Source: Prolixibacteraceae bacterium (GTDB lineage: Bacteria; Bacteroidota; Bacteroidia; Bacteroidales; Prolixibacteraceae). Taken from it: DNA of 8,272 nucleotides. A model generated the notes under the pieces. It had not been told where the DNA came from. It searched no databases and saw only the letters and a program-made list of their open reading frames with translations. The translations under genes and the position numbers were made by a program. Each line of letters starts with the position of its first letter. Position 1 is the first letter of the stretch. The stretch spans positions 1 through 8,272 of the forward strand of contig SKHV01000497.1 in assembly GCA_007116765.1 (NCBI GenBank). Reading direction: 5' to 3'. This document shows, one piece after another, positions 1 to 6,982 of this stretch.

Positions 1-78
1 CAAAATCAATTCAATTTTATACACAAACCTTTACCTAAGCTTAAATTCTATTATGACAACTTCAACATGCACGAGACT

Positions 79-101
79 CTATTTAGATTTTTTCTAAAAA
101 T
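79..101. repeat. 23-bp operator-like box, copy 1
   Basis: This copy matches 666-688 at 22 of 23 positions; the only difference is T at 91 against A at 678. Inside it TTTAGA (82-87) and TCTAAA (93-98) form an inverted repeat around five bases. The size and AT-rich symmetry resemble operators of FUR-family repressors, but that is inference. No TAnnTTTG promoter box follows this copy. Just downstream ATGGGT (100-105) and ACCCAT (117-122) could form a hairpin. Confidence 0.5.
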
Positions 102-118
102 GGGTTTTCTTCGAGTAC

Positions 119-196
119 CCATATCATTGCCAGCCACGGCATACCATTCAATAAATGAGCAGTTGTTGTATGGTTGGAAAGCATGGAATGCTTATT
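119..196. repeat. 78-bp structured direct repeat, copy A
   Basis: This copy aligns without gaps to 510-587, with 65 of 78 positions identical. CCAGCCA (130-136) can pair with TGGTTGG (171-177) around a 34-nt loop. CATT (125-128) and AATG (187-190) could extend the stem. The loop contains a conserved run reading CATTCAATAAATG (145-157), itself a small inverted repeat CATT/AATG. Relative to copy B, the third pair of the stem is A-T instead of G-C and the fourth is a G-T wobble instead of G-C, so pairing is kept. The identity of the element is unknown to me. Confidence 0.75.
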
Positions 197-348
197 AACA
201 ATACCTCACCCTCGTCTCCCTCTACTCAAGGAACAGGACGATTAGGCGGTGCGGATTCGGATTTATGAGCGTTTAAACGGCTGTGCTAACTGTTGCCAAA
301 AAAACGGATCTTGTTTTGGACTAGTTGCAGCTTATATCTATCGGGACG

Positions 349-363
349 GATGCCGGAGGCATC
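349..363. repeat. GATGCC-GGA-GGCATC hairpin
   Basis: This is a perfect 6-bp stem with a 3-nt loop. The following bases run into an A/T-rich linker containing TAGAAA. The hairpin at 471-483 is followed at a similar distance by TAGCAAA, which suggests two diverged copies of one short module. From memory, hairpin modules of this general look (a GC stem, then an AT linker with TAG(C)AAA) recur in Bacteroidota intergenic DNA; I could not check this. Confidence 0.5.
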
Positions 364-470
364 ATAAGTTTATAGAAACGGACATAGGTGTGCGATACGA
401 ACCCGGACGATGTTATTGTTCTATGGAAATACCATGTTATAATTCCACGTTTTTTTTTCAATATTTATTA

Positions 471-483
471 GCCGCATAGCGGC
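471..483. repeat. GCCGC-ATA-GCGGC hairpin
   Basis: This is a perfect 5-bp GC stem with a 3-nt loop, followed by GATATTTTGGTAGCAAA. The run of T after it is short, so it is not a convincing intrinsic terminator. It appears related to the hairpin at 349-363 by its layout and by its linker. Confidence 0.45.
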
Positions 484-509
484 GATATTTTGGTAGCAAA
501 TTTCTATAT

Positions 510-587
510 CCATATCGTTACCGGCCACGGTAGATCATTCAATAAATGTGCAGTTGTTGTATGGCCGGAAAGCATGATATCGTTATT
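510..587. repeat. 78-bp structured direct repeat, copy B
   Basis: This is the second copy of the element at 119-196, offset by exactly 391 bp with no gaps. Its stem is a perfect 7-bp pairing: CCGGCCA (521-527) with TGGCCGG (562-568) around a 34-nt loop. ATATC (512-516) and GATAT (576-580) may extend it. The loop sequence between the arms is more conserved between copies than the outer flanks. The function is unknown; a small RNA, a recombination site or a REP-like repeat are all possible. Confidence 0.75.
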
Positions 588-642
588 CATCTCAACCAAA
601 TCGTTTTATCTGTAAATAAAAAATTATTCCCACACCAGAAAG

Positions 643-650
643 TATATTTG
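643..650 (+). promoter_or_regulatory. Possible upstream promoter of mtaB (-7 box)
   Basis: TATATTTG fits the Bacteroidota -7 consensus TAnnTTTG. With its following bases CATCC it repeats the downstream box at 691-703 at 12 of 13 positions. I see no good TTTG at the -33 distance. Confidence 0.35.
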
Positions 651-665
651 CATCCTCATATCTTC

Positions 666-688
666 CTATTTAGATTTATTCTAAAAAT
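666..688. promoter_or_regulatory. 23-bp operator-like box, copy 2, over the mtaB promoter
   Basis: TTTAGATTTATTCTAAA (669-685) is a near-perfect inverted repeat, TTTAGA-N5-TCTAAA. It ends about five bases before the -7 box at 691-698, so it covers the region where the -33 element would sit. A protein bound here would be expected to block or modulate transcription of mtaB. Assigning it to a FUR-family (iron, zinc or peroxide) repressor is a guess from symmetry; mtaB encodes an iron-sulfur enzyme, which makes metal control plausible but unproven. Confidence 0.45.
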
Positions 689-690
689 AC

Positions 691-698
691 TATCTTTG
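691..698 (+). promoter_or_regulatory. mtaB promoter, -7 box TATCTTTG
   Basis: TATCTTTG followed by GCATCC is an exact TAnnTTTG match in the form often seen in Bacteroidota. Transcription would begin around 704, leaving a leader of roughly 14 nt before the ATG at 718. The -33 region carries TTTA rather than TTTG and is occupied by the inverted repeat at 669-685. Confidence 0.6.
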
Positions 699-717
699 CA
701 TCCGTGATTTTCGATTT

Positions 718-2028
718 ATGACTGAACAAGAGTACAAAGGGAAGAAAGTGGCGTTTTACACGCTGGGATGCAAACTTAACTATGCCGAGTCGTCGGCTAT
801 GGCGCGCAAATTTGAAGCACTGGGCTTTGAACAAGTTGACTATAAAGACCAAGCCGATGTGTACGTGATAAACTCGTGCACCGTTACTGCCGAAAGCGAC
901 AAAAAAAGCCGCAACCTTATTCGTACTGCCATGAAACGCAACCCCAATGCGCTTATGATGGTTACCGGTTGTTACGCTCAACTTAAAAGCAACGAAATAT
1001 CTAACATCGATGGGGTTGACTATGTACTTGGCTCAGGCGAAAAAATGAACATTACCGGCTATATCAACAATTTCAATAAAAACGAAAATACCCTAGTACG
1101 TGTTAGCGACTACAAAAACATTGACCAATTTTTCTCGGCTTACTCTTTTGGCGGCCGCACCCGTACCTTTTTGAAAGTACAAGACGGGTGCAACTACTTT
1201 TGCACCTATTGTACCATACCCATGGCCCGGGGAAAAAGCCGAAGCGACACCATCGAAAACACGGTGGCCGAAGCTCGGAAAGTGGCCGAAGCCGGGGTAA
1301 AAGAAATAATTTTGACCGGGGTAAACATTGGCGATTTTGGACGCAAACACAACGAAAACTTTTTCGGTTTAGTTAAAGCGCTCGACAAGGTTGAAGGCCT
1401 TGAACGCATACGAATTTCGTCGGTAGAACCCAACCTGCTTAGCGACGAAATTATTGAATTTGTGGTCGGATCGCAACGCATTGTACCTCATTTCCACCTG
1501 CCCCTACAATCGGGTTCAAACGAAGTACTGAAACTAATGAAGCGAAAATATACCCGTGAGGTATTTACTTCGAGGGTTGAAAAAATAAAATCGCTTATGC
1601 CCCACGCCTTTATCGGGGTGGATGTTATTGCCGGCACCAACGGCGAAACCGAAGAGCATTTTCTCGATTCATACAATTTTATTCGCGATCAGGATATTTC
1701 GCAGCTTCACGTATTCCCCTACTCGGAACGCGAAGGAACAGCAGCACTAAAAATACCTCATAAAGTACCCGTTCACGAACGAAAAACCCGAGTACAAAAA
1801 CTCATTGAGCTTTCGGAACGCAAGCATCGCTTATTCTATGAAAAACATTTAGGCACAAGCCAAAAAGTACTTTTTGAACACAAAGCCCGTAAAAACAAGA
1901 TTCAAGGCTGGACCGACAATTACATTCGTGTAGAAACGGAGCACAACCCCGATTTTGAAAACAAAGTGTTTGATTTTTCACTCGAAAACATCAATCAAGA
2001 AGGAGTAGTTACAGGCAAAATACTATAA
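718..2028 (+). CDS. mtaB: tRNA t6A37 methylthiotransferase MtaB
   Basis: This radical-SAM enzyme of the MiaB/MtaB group converts t6A at position 37 of ANN-decoding tRNAs to ms2t6A in the cytoplasm. The 436 residues show the expected three parts. The N-terminal methylthiotransferase domain has its cluster cysteines at C18 (in TLGCKLN), C54 (NSCTV) and C85 (TGCYAQ). The radical-SAM domain carries C158, C162 and C165 in the CxxxCxxC motif (DGCNYFCTYC). A C-terminal TRAM-like tail lies at about 380-436. TLGCKLN and GVNIGDFG favour MtaB over MiaB or RimO; this rests on family resemblance only. Length is normal for the family. The ATG at 718 lies a short distance after the promoter box at 691-698, without a clear Shine-Dalgarno sequence. 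The gene is followed by about 125 nt before the CotH-protein start, so it may be transcribed alone. Confidence 0.9.
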   Translation: MTEQEYKGKKVAFYTLGCKLNYAESSAMARKFEALGFEQVDYKDQADVYVINSCTVTAESDKKSRNLIRTAMKRNPNALMMVTGCYAQLKSNEISNIDGVDYVLGSGEKMNITGYINNFNKNENTLVRVSDYKNIDQFFSAYSFGGRTRTFLKVQDGCNYFCTYCTIPMARGKSRSDTIENTVAEARKVAEAGVKEIILTGVNIGDFGRKHNENFFGLVKALDKVEGLERIRISSVEPNLLSDEIIEFVVGSQRIVPHFHLPLQSGSNEVLKLMKRKYTREVFTSRVEKIKSLMPHAFIGVDVIAGTNGETEEHFLDSYNFIRDQDISQLHVFPYSEREGTAALKIPHKVPVHERKTRVQKLIELSERKHRLFYEKHLGTSQKVLFEHKARKNKIQGWTDNYIRVETEHNPDFENKVFDFSLENINQEGVVTGKIL

Positions 2029-2105
2029 CTGTCTGCATGACAGATTAAATGCATCCACAAAAGCAGTTTCTGCTTATCCTTTATGCTAGTTTCATTAGTT
2101 TGCAC

Positions 2106-2113
2106 TATTTTTG
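2106..2113 (+). promoter_or_regulatory. Possible promoter of the CotH-protein operon
   Basis: TATTTTTG matches TAnnTTTG and lies 48 nt before the ATG at 2154. No TTTG is evident at the -33 distance, and such AT-rich matches arise by chance. If real, it excludes the in-frame ATG at 2049 as the start of the next gene. Confidence 0.3.
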
Positions 2114-2153
2114 GGGAGCTAACATTTTTTCAAACTTGACCATGAGCTTTCAA

Positions 2154-5100
2154 ATGAAAATTATTTTATTGATTTCGATTTTAATAACCGCTTTTTCGTT
2201 TCACGTAAATTCACAAGTTGTAATTAACGAAGTAGTTTCGTCGAACCACACAGGCATAAGCGACGAAGACGGTGACACACCCGACTGGATTGAGCTTTTC
2301 AACAAGGGCAATAAAACCGTAAACCTTGACGGGTATTTGCTGAACGACCGCTGGCATACAAATAATGCATGGGAATTTCCGGAAGTGAAAATTGCTCCCA
2401 ACGCACATTTGCTGGTATTTGCATCGGGCAAAGATCGAAAAAGAGTCGACTACAACTACCACACAATCATTACACAAGGCGACCACTGGCAATACTTTGT
2501 AACCGACAACCAACTACCCGAAGGAGAATGGCGGCTGCCCGGCTTCGATGCCTCGGCATGGCAAAGCGGACCTAGTGGCTTTGGCTATGGCGATAACGAC
2601 GACAATACGGTGATTCAACCTCTTTTATCAATCTACATCCGAAAAGAGTTTACCATTGACAATCTTTCTGATTTGCAGGAAATACTGCTTCATGTAGATT
2701 ACGACGATGCTTTTATTGCATTTATAAATGGTGTACCCGTGGCTCAAGGCAATGTGTATTTACCCGATAATAATAACTTTGATAATGTAGAAGTTACCGG
2801 CTTACGTGAGGCAACAATTTATCGTGGAGGTTACCCCGAAGCTTTTTCAATTGCCCCCGACTCGGTTCCACTTTTCGAAGGCACCAACATTATTGCCATA
2901 CAGGGATACAACATCAATGCCGCTTCGTCCGATTTCTCACTGATCCCCTTTCTCACTTTAGGCTCAAAACAATATTCTTTTACTGAAACTTCGGAATATG
3001 TACGAATTTCGGAAAGAAGCGGTTTGCACACCAATTTCCGCCTCGACCGCGAAGGCGAACCGCTGATGCTCTTTAACCCCATAGGCGAGGCTATCGACTC
3101 AATTAAAATTGAACCCTTGCATCCCGATGTTTCGTATGGCCGTTACCCCGATGGAGCTGAAGACTGGTTCTTTTTTATGAACCCGACTCCTGCAGCACCA
3201 AATGCAAATCCGGTAAACGAAATTATAAGCGACACGGTGTTTTTCTCTATACCCGCAGGTTTCTATCAACAGCAATTTGAGCTTAAATTGGAAGTGAAAA
3301 GCCCCGGAGTCCAAATCAGATACACCACCAATGGTTCTGAACCAACTGCGAGTAGCGCTTTGTATCGAAACCCTTTGTATTTGAGATCCACAACCACTAT
3401 AAGAGCTGCCGCCTTCAGAAACGATGTGCGCGACAGGGACATCTTCTCGGCAACTTACTTTATCGATAAAAGTCATAGTCTTCCCGTGATTTCGATATTG
3501 GGCAACCCAAAAGATTTTTTCGATTATCACGAAGGTATTTTTGTAGAAGGGCCTAATGCTCAACAGCAAGATCCGAAATACGGAGCAAATTACTGGATGG
3601 ATTGGGAAAAACCCGTGCACTTTGAGTTATTTGATGAAGATGAACAGTTGCAATTGAGTCAAATGGCCGGAGTCAAGATTTTTGGGGGCTGGTCGCGTAT
3701 GTCGGCACAAAAATCAATGTCGGTTTTTGCACGCAACATATATCGGAACAATCGTTTCAACTACCAGATTTTCAAAGATCGCGATTTCGACGTAATAAAA
3801 ACCTTTGTTCTCCGAAATTCGGGTAACGACTGGCACTACACCATGCTTCGCGATGGCTATGTTTCTGAAGTTGTAAAAGACTTAAATATTGACAGGCTTG
3901 CTTACCAACCGGCAGTGATTTATATTAATGGCGATTACTGGGGAATTTTAAACATACGCGAAAAAACCAACGAGCATTACCTCAACAATAATCACGGGGT
4001 GAACCCCGACAAGGTAAACCGGCTTACATCAAACAGCTCGGTAATAGAAGGCACCAACGAAGGATACAACGAAATAATACGATTCATTCAAAACAATACC
4101 TTGGAAAACAAGGAAGACTACAATTTTGTAGCCGAAAAAATCGACATTGAACAATTCATTGACTATCAACTCATACAAATTTATGTAAACAACCGCGACT
4201 GGCCTGGTAACAACATCAAGTACTGGAATACAACAAGTGACTACAGCCAATGGCGATGGATATTGTACGACACAGACTTTGGTTTAGGCCTATACAACGA
4301 CCGAGGTTTCGAAGAAAATGGGATTATTTTTGCCACCCAAGACCAACACAACAATTGGCCCAACCCGGCATGGTCAACCCTGCTCCTTCGACGCTTACTT
4401 ACCAACGATGACTTCAAACACCATTTTATAAACCGCATGGCCGACTTAACAAACACCACATTCAAACCACATATAATGAACGCTAAGCTCGACTCAGTAG
4501 CCGCAATCATCGATCCGGAAATTGGGGCACATCAAACACGTTGGTGGAGAAGCTACAGCCAATGGAACAGCCGCATACAGGTGATAAGGCACTTTAACAA
4601 TCAACGACCCGGCTATGTACGTCAACACTTTACCCGATATTTTAATCTGGATAAAACATGCAGTGTATTACTCGATGTGTCGAACCCCAATGCCGGAAAA
4701 ATAAAAGTTAGCACTATTATTCCTGACGAATATCCGTTTAATGGAACATATTTCAGCAATGTCCCAATTGGCTTCGAAGCCATCCCCATGCCCGGATACA
4801 GGTTTGTTCGCTGGGGCAATGCCTCAACTTCAAAAAACAGAAGAATTAACCTGACACTCACCGGAACTACCTCTTTGCTTGCCATTTTTGAACCAATACA
4901 AGAATATGAAACTAATATTGTAATTAACGAAATCAATTACCGATCGAGCGAAACAAACAATAGTGGCGACTGGGTTGAGCTATACAATGCAGGAGAGCAA
5001 AGTATTGACATGTCGTTTTGGCGAATACGCGACGACGGCGAACCCAATCTTTATGTTTTCCCGGCCGACCTGATTCTATATCCCGGTGAATATTTAGTGA

Positions 5101-5693
5101 TCAGCTCCGACTTGGAACGTTTTAAACACCAGTATCCCAACGTTAAAAATGTTATTGGCAGCATGAATTTCGGTTTTAGCAGCAAAGGAGAAACCATATT
5201 TCTGCTTGACAGGCAATTCAATATAATAAATAGTGTAAGATACGAAACCCAAAACCCCTGGCCGCTTGAACCATTAACTACAAATTCGACCCTCGAACTT
5301 ACAAACCCTTATGCCAACAACACGCATTATGCCAACTGGCAGGCAGGCCCCGACGGAGGAACTCCCGGCAAACAAAACAGCGTATACAAACCGGAAACTA
5401 ATGAAACTTCGGTTTCAGATACTCAAATACATATACAAAAAGCATTTTGCTTCCCTTCTCCTTTCACTCAGTTTACAACTCTGGGTTTCTTTTCACCAAG
5501 AAATAAACCATATTCCATACAAATAATCGACACCAGAGGGAATGTAATTGAAACAATTAGAGGCAATGCAACGTTTGAAGGTACACAGCATATCGATATT
5601 TTTACAAATTCAGAAAAATACAAAAGCGGAATTTATTTTGTGAACGTAATAACACAAAACCGAAGTGAATCGATTAAAGTAATCAAACAATAA
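2154..5693 (+). CDS. Secreted CotH-kinase / lamin-tail protein with T9SS sorting domain
   Basis: This is a 1179-residue exported multidomain protein. A signal peptide (1-20, MKIILLISILITAF...VNS|Q) is followed by a lamin-tail domain split in two: about 22-96 and 289-340, the second half starting LHTNFRL. A roughly 190-residue beta-rich, galactose-binding-like segment is inserted between the halves. Then come a chitobiase/hexosaminidase C-terminal-like domain (about 363-440, YTTNGSEPT) and a CotH kinase domain (about 440-830) with LRDGYVSEVV near 565, GDYWGILNIREK near 593 and YDTDFGLG at 705-712. Next are an InlB-like repeat (about 844-913, GYRFVRWG), a second lamin-tail domain (about 922-1079) and a type A sorting domain (about 1093-1179). 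CotH proteins are atypical protein kinases in other bacteria; the substrate here is unknown. The frame is open from 2049, but only starts at 2142 or 2154 place the signal peptide at the N-terminus. I chose 2154. Confidence 0.85.
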   Translation: MKIILLISILITAFSFHVNSQVVINEVVSSNHTGISDEDGDTPDWIELFNKGNKTVNLDGYLLNDRWHTNNAWEFPEVKIAPNAHLLVFASGKDRKRVDYNYHTIITQGDHWQYFVTDNQLPEGEWRLPGFDASAWQSGPSGFGYGDNDDNTVIQPLLSIYIRKEFTIDNLSDLQEILLHVDYDDAFIAFINGVPVAQGNVYLPDNNNFDNVEVTGLREATIYRGGYPEAFSIAPDSVPLFEGTNIIAIQGYNINAASSDFSLIPFLTLGSKQYSFTETSEYVRISERSGLHTNFRLDREGEPLMLFNPIGEAIDSIKIEPLHPDVSYGRYPDGAEDWFFFMNPTPAAPNANPVNEIISDTVFFSIPAGFYQQQFELKLEVKSPGVQIRYTTNGSEPTASSALYRNPLYLRSTTTIRAAAFRNDVRDRDIFSATYFIDKSHSLPVISILGNPKDFFDYHEGIFVEGPNAQQQDPKYGANYWMDWEKPVHFELFDEDEQLQLSQMAGVKIFGGWSRMSAQKSMSVFARNIYRNNRFNYQIFKDRDFDVIKTFVLRNSGNDWHYTMLRDGYVSEVVKDLNIDRLAYQPAVIYINGDYWGILNIREKTNEHYLNNNHGVNPDKVNRLTSNSSVIEGTNEGYNEIIRFIQNNTLENKEDYNFVAEKIDIEQFIDYQLIQIYVNNRDWPGNNIKYWNTTSDYSQWRWILYDTDFGLGLYNDRGFEENGIIFATQDQHNNWPNPAWSTLLLRRLLTNDDFKHHFINRMADLTNTTFKPHIMNAKLDSVAAIIDPEIGAHQTRWWRSYSQWNSRIQVIRHFNNQRPGYVRQHFTRYFNLDKTCSVLLDVSNPNAGKIKVSTIIPDEYPFNGTYFSNVPIGFEAIPMPGYRFVRWGNASTSKNRRINLTLTGTTSLLAIFEPIQEYETNIVINEINYRSSETNNSGDWVELYNAGEQSIDMSFWRIRDDGEPNLYVFPADLILYPGEYLVISSDLERFKHQYPNVKNVIGSMNFGFSSKGETIFLLDRQFNIINSVRYETQNPWPLEPLTTNSTLELTNPYANNTHYANWQAGPDGGTPGKQNSVYKPETNETSVSDTQIHIQKAFCFPSPFTQFTTLGFFSPRNKPYSIQIIDTRGNVIETIRGNATFEGTQHIDIFTNSEKYKSGIYFVNVITQNRSESIKVIKQ

Positions 5694-5705
5694 GTGCGCA
5701 CAAAA

Positions 5706-6503
5706 ATGGACTTTCAGAAATTATGCAATAAAGTAATATCGCTGACCGAAGAAACGGCTCAAATGATAAGCGAAGAACGAAAATATTTTCGCGCAGCAAG
5801 TGGCATTGAAACTAAAGGGCACAGCAATTTTGTGACTTACATCGACATCATGTCGGAAAAAAGACTTACCGAAGGGCTTAGCCGCCTGTTGCCCGAAGCC
5901 GGTTTTATTGCTGAAGAAGGAACCACTTCGAAAAAAGGCGATAAATACAACTGGATAATCGACCCCATTGACGGAACCACCAATTTTATTCATGGGCTTA
6001 CCCCGTATGCAATTAGTATTGCCCTTATGTGCGACAACGAAATTGTGCTGGGTGTAGTGCTCGAAATATCGCACCACGAATTATTTTATGCCTGGAAAAA
6101 CAGCAAGGCCTATTGTAATCATAGCGAAATACAGGTAAGCGCAAACAGTCAGCATCAAAATGCTTTAATAGCTACCGGATTTCCCTATTACGACCTCGAA
6201 CGAATGGAAAACTACATAGGATCGATGCGCGAAATAATGGAGAAAACCAGCGGAGTGCGACGTTTAGGTTCTGCAGCCATTGACATTTGCTATGTGGCAA
6301 GCGGTAAATTCGAAGCATTTTGGGAATACGGCCTCCATCCGTGGGATGTGGCTGCGGCTGCTTTCATTGTGGAACAAGCCGGTGGCCGTGTATGCGACTT
6401 CAACAATACTCCCGATTACCTGTTCAGCGGAAATATAATTGCCTCAAATGCCAATTATTTCGATAAATTTTACGAAATTGTTCATCGTCACCTGGGTACA
6501 TAA
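5706..6503 (+). CDS. Inositol-monophosphatase family phosphatase (SuhB-like)
   Basis: This 265-residue cytoplasmic protein belongs to the Mg-dependent inositol monophosphatase family, which hydrolyses sugar-phosphate or inositol-phosphate esters. All three metal-site motifs are present: E70 in FIAEEG, D86 and D89 in WIIDPIDGTTNFIHG, and D214 in HPWDVAAAAF followed by QAGGRV. Length is typical. The exact substrate (inositol-1-phosphate, another sugar phosphate, or 3'-phosphoadenosine nucleotides as in CysQ) cannot be read from the sequence; the motifs look closest to SuhB-type enzymes. The ATG at 5706 lies 12 nt after the stop of the CotH gene. A GTG directly after that stop (5694) would add four residues and is less likely because the family N-terminus is covered from MDFQ. 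The tight spacing suggests co-transcription with the CotH protein, without showing a shared function. Confidence 0.88.
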   Translation: MDFQKLCNKVISLTEETAQMISEERKYFRAASGIETKGHSNFVTYIDIMSEKRLTEGLSRLLPEAGFIAEEGTTSKKGDKYNWIIDPIDGTTNFIHGLTPYAISIALMCDNEIVLGVVLEISHHELFYAWKNSKAYCNHSEIQVSANSQHQNALIATGFPYYDLERMENYIGSMREIMEKTSGVRRLGSAAIDICYVASGKFEAFWEYGLHPWDVAAAAFIVEQAGGRVCDFNNTPDYLFSGNIIASNANYFDKFYEIVHRHLGT

Positions 6504-6506
6504 ATT

Positions 6507-6956
6507 ATGGAAAATACTAAAATTACTGTGTTGAATGAATTGCTACACACAATTGAAAACAAAAACTTTGATTTAGAATCGTGGAAGATAAAAGCTTCAC
6601 TCATAATGAAAAAAGTTTTTGGTCGCGACGATGAAAAAGTTTCGCTCATTAAAAACCTGCAATACGACTATTCCAGCTGGTCCTTACGCGACCACTCGGG
6701 TGGACGTCAGCACGATTCAGTGAAAGACAAAGCCCGCGAAATAATCGAAACAGCTCTGCTTGAGCTTAAACTCACCGGGGACAATTCAGATATACTGAAT
6801 AGCCTAAGAAACAAATTAACCGGAGCCCAGTTCAATACACTTCAAAGCATTATTGATACCACACCCCCCGATGCTGAAAAGTTAAAATCGTTTTTCACCA
6901 CAATCAGCTCCGAAATTAAAGACGACATTTTAATACAACTACTAACGGCCGAATAA
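6507..6956 (+). CDS. Conserved-looking hypothetical protein
   Basis: I do not recognise a named family. The 149-residue product is predicted soluble, with no signal peptide or membrane segment, and reads as mostly helical and charged. A distinctive stretch YDYSSWSLRD (53-62) is followed by GG and by a helix with KAREIIETALLEL (75-87). The pattern of a helical N-terminus with SLRD and REI(I/L) motifs reminds me of hypothetical proteins common in Bacteroidota, but I cannot name one. The start ATG lies 3 nt after the phosphatase stop, so translational coupling is likely and the gene should be read as the last member of that operon. Base composition matches its neighbours. No catalytic motif is visible. 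Confidence 0.75.
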   Translation: MENTKITVLNELLHTIENKNFDLESWKIKASLIMKKVFGRDDEKVSLIKNLQYDYSSWSLRDHSGGRQHDSVKDKAREIIETALLELKLTGDNSDILNSLRNKLTGAQFNTLQSIIDTTPPDAEKLKSFFTTISSEIKDDILIQLLTAE

Positions 6957-6971
6957 CTTTCTGGCATTTTC

Positions 6972-6982
6972 ACATTTTATAT
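6972..6982. repeat. 11-bp flanking direct repeat, left
   Basis: ACATTTTATAT is repeated exactly at 7090-7100, on the two sides of the palindromic element. This is what a target-site duplication would look like; 11 bp is within the range known for IS4-family elements. Confidence 0.7.

Larger units (their letters stand above)
1..717. other. Gene-free leader region built from repeats
   Basis: I find no recognisable gene in these 717 bases. The stretch holds two 78-bp imperfect direct repeats, two 23-bp near-identical operator-like boxes that bracket them, two short GC-rich hairpins, and two TAnnTTTG promoter boxes just before mtaB. An open frame runs in from the left edge to a stop at 196-198 and could be the tail of a gene outside the window, but its translation matches nothing I know. 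A 76-codon GTG-started frame at 249-479 is discussed under rejected items. Confidence 0.6.

Noticed and set aside
1..198. Tail of a gene entering from the left edge
   Set aside because: The frame is open for 65 codons to TAA at 196-198, but the translation is unfamiliar and its end lies in the structured repeat, so chance or decay is as likely.
249..479. Annotating the 76-codon frame as a gene
   Set aside because: It has a GTG start, no ribosome site, no recognised family, and overlaps hairpin repeats; kept only as a weak finding.
119..587. Integron-type cassette: two attC-like sites flanking a small frame
   Set aside because: attC sites need RYYYAAC at one end and GTTRRRY at the other. Copy A has only GTTGGAA (173-179) and copy B has GCCGGAA; no partner core site is present.
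2029..2043. CTGTC-TGCAT-GACAG hairpin as a terminator after mtaB
   Set aside because: The stem is only 5 bp and is followed by ATTAAATGC rather than a T run.
2049..2153. Longer N-terminus of the CotH protein
   Set aside because: The extra 35 residues would put a second hydrophobic stretch before a standard signal peptide, and a possible -7 box (2106-2113) lies within this DNA.
3099..3620. 173-codon frame on the minus strand inside the CotH gene
   Set aside because: It is fully antisense to a strongly supported coding sequence and shows no domain of its own.
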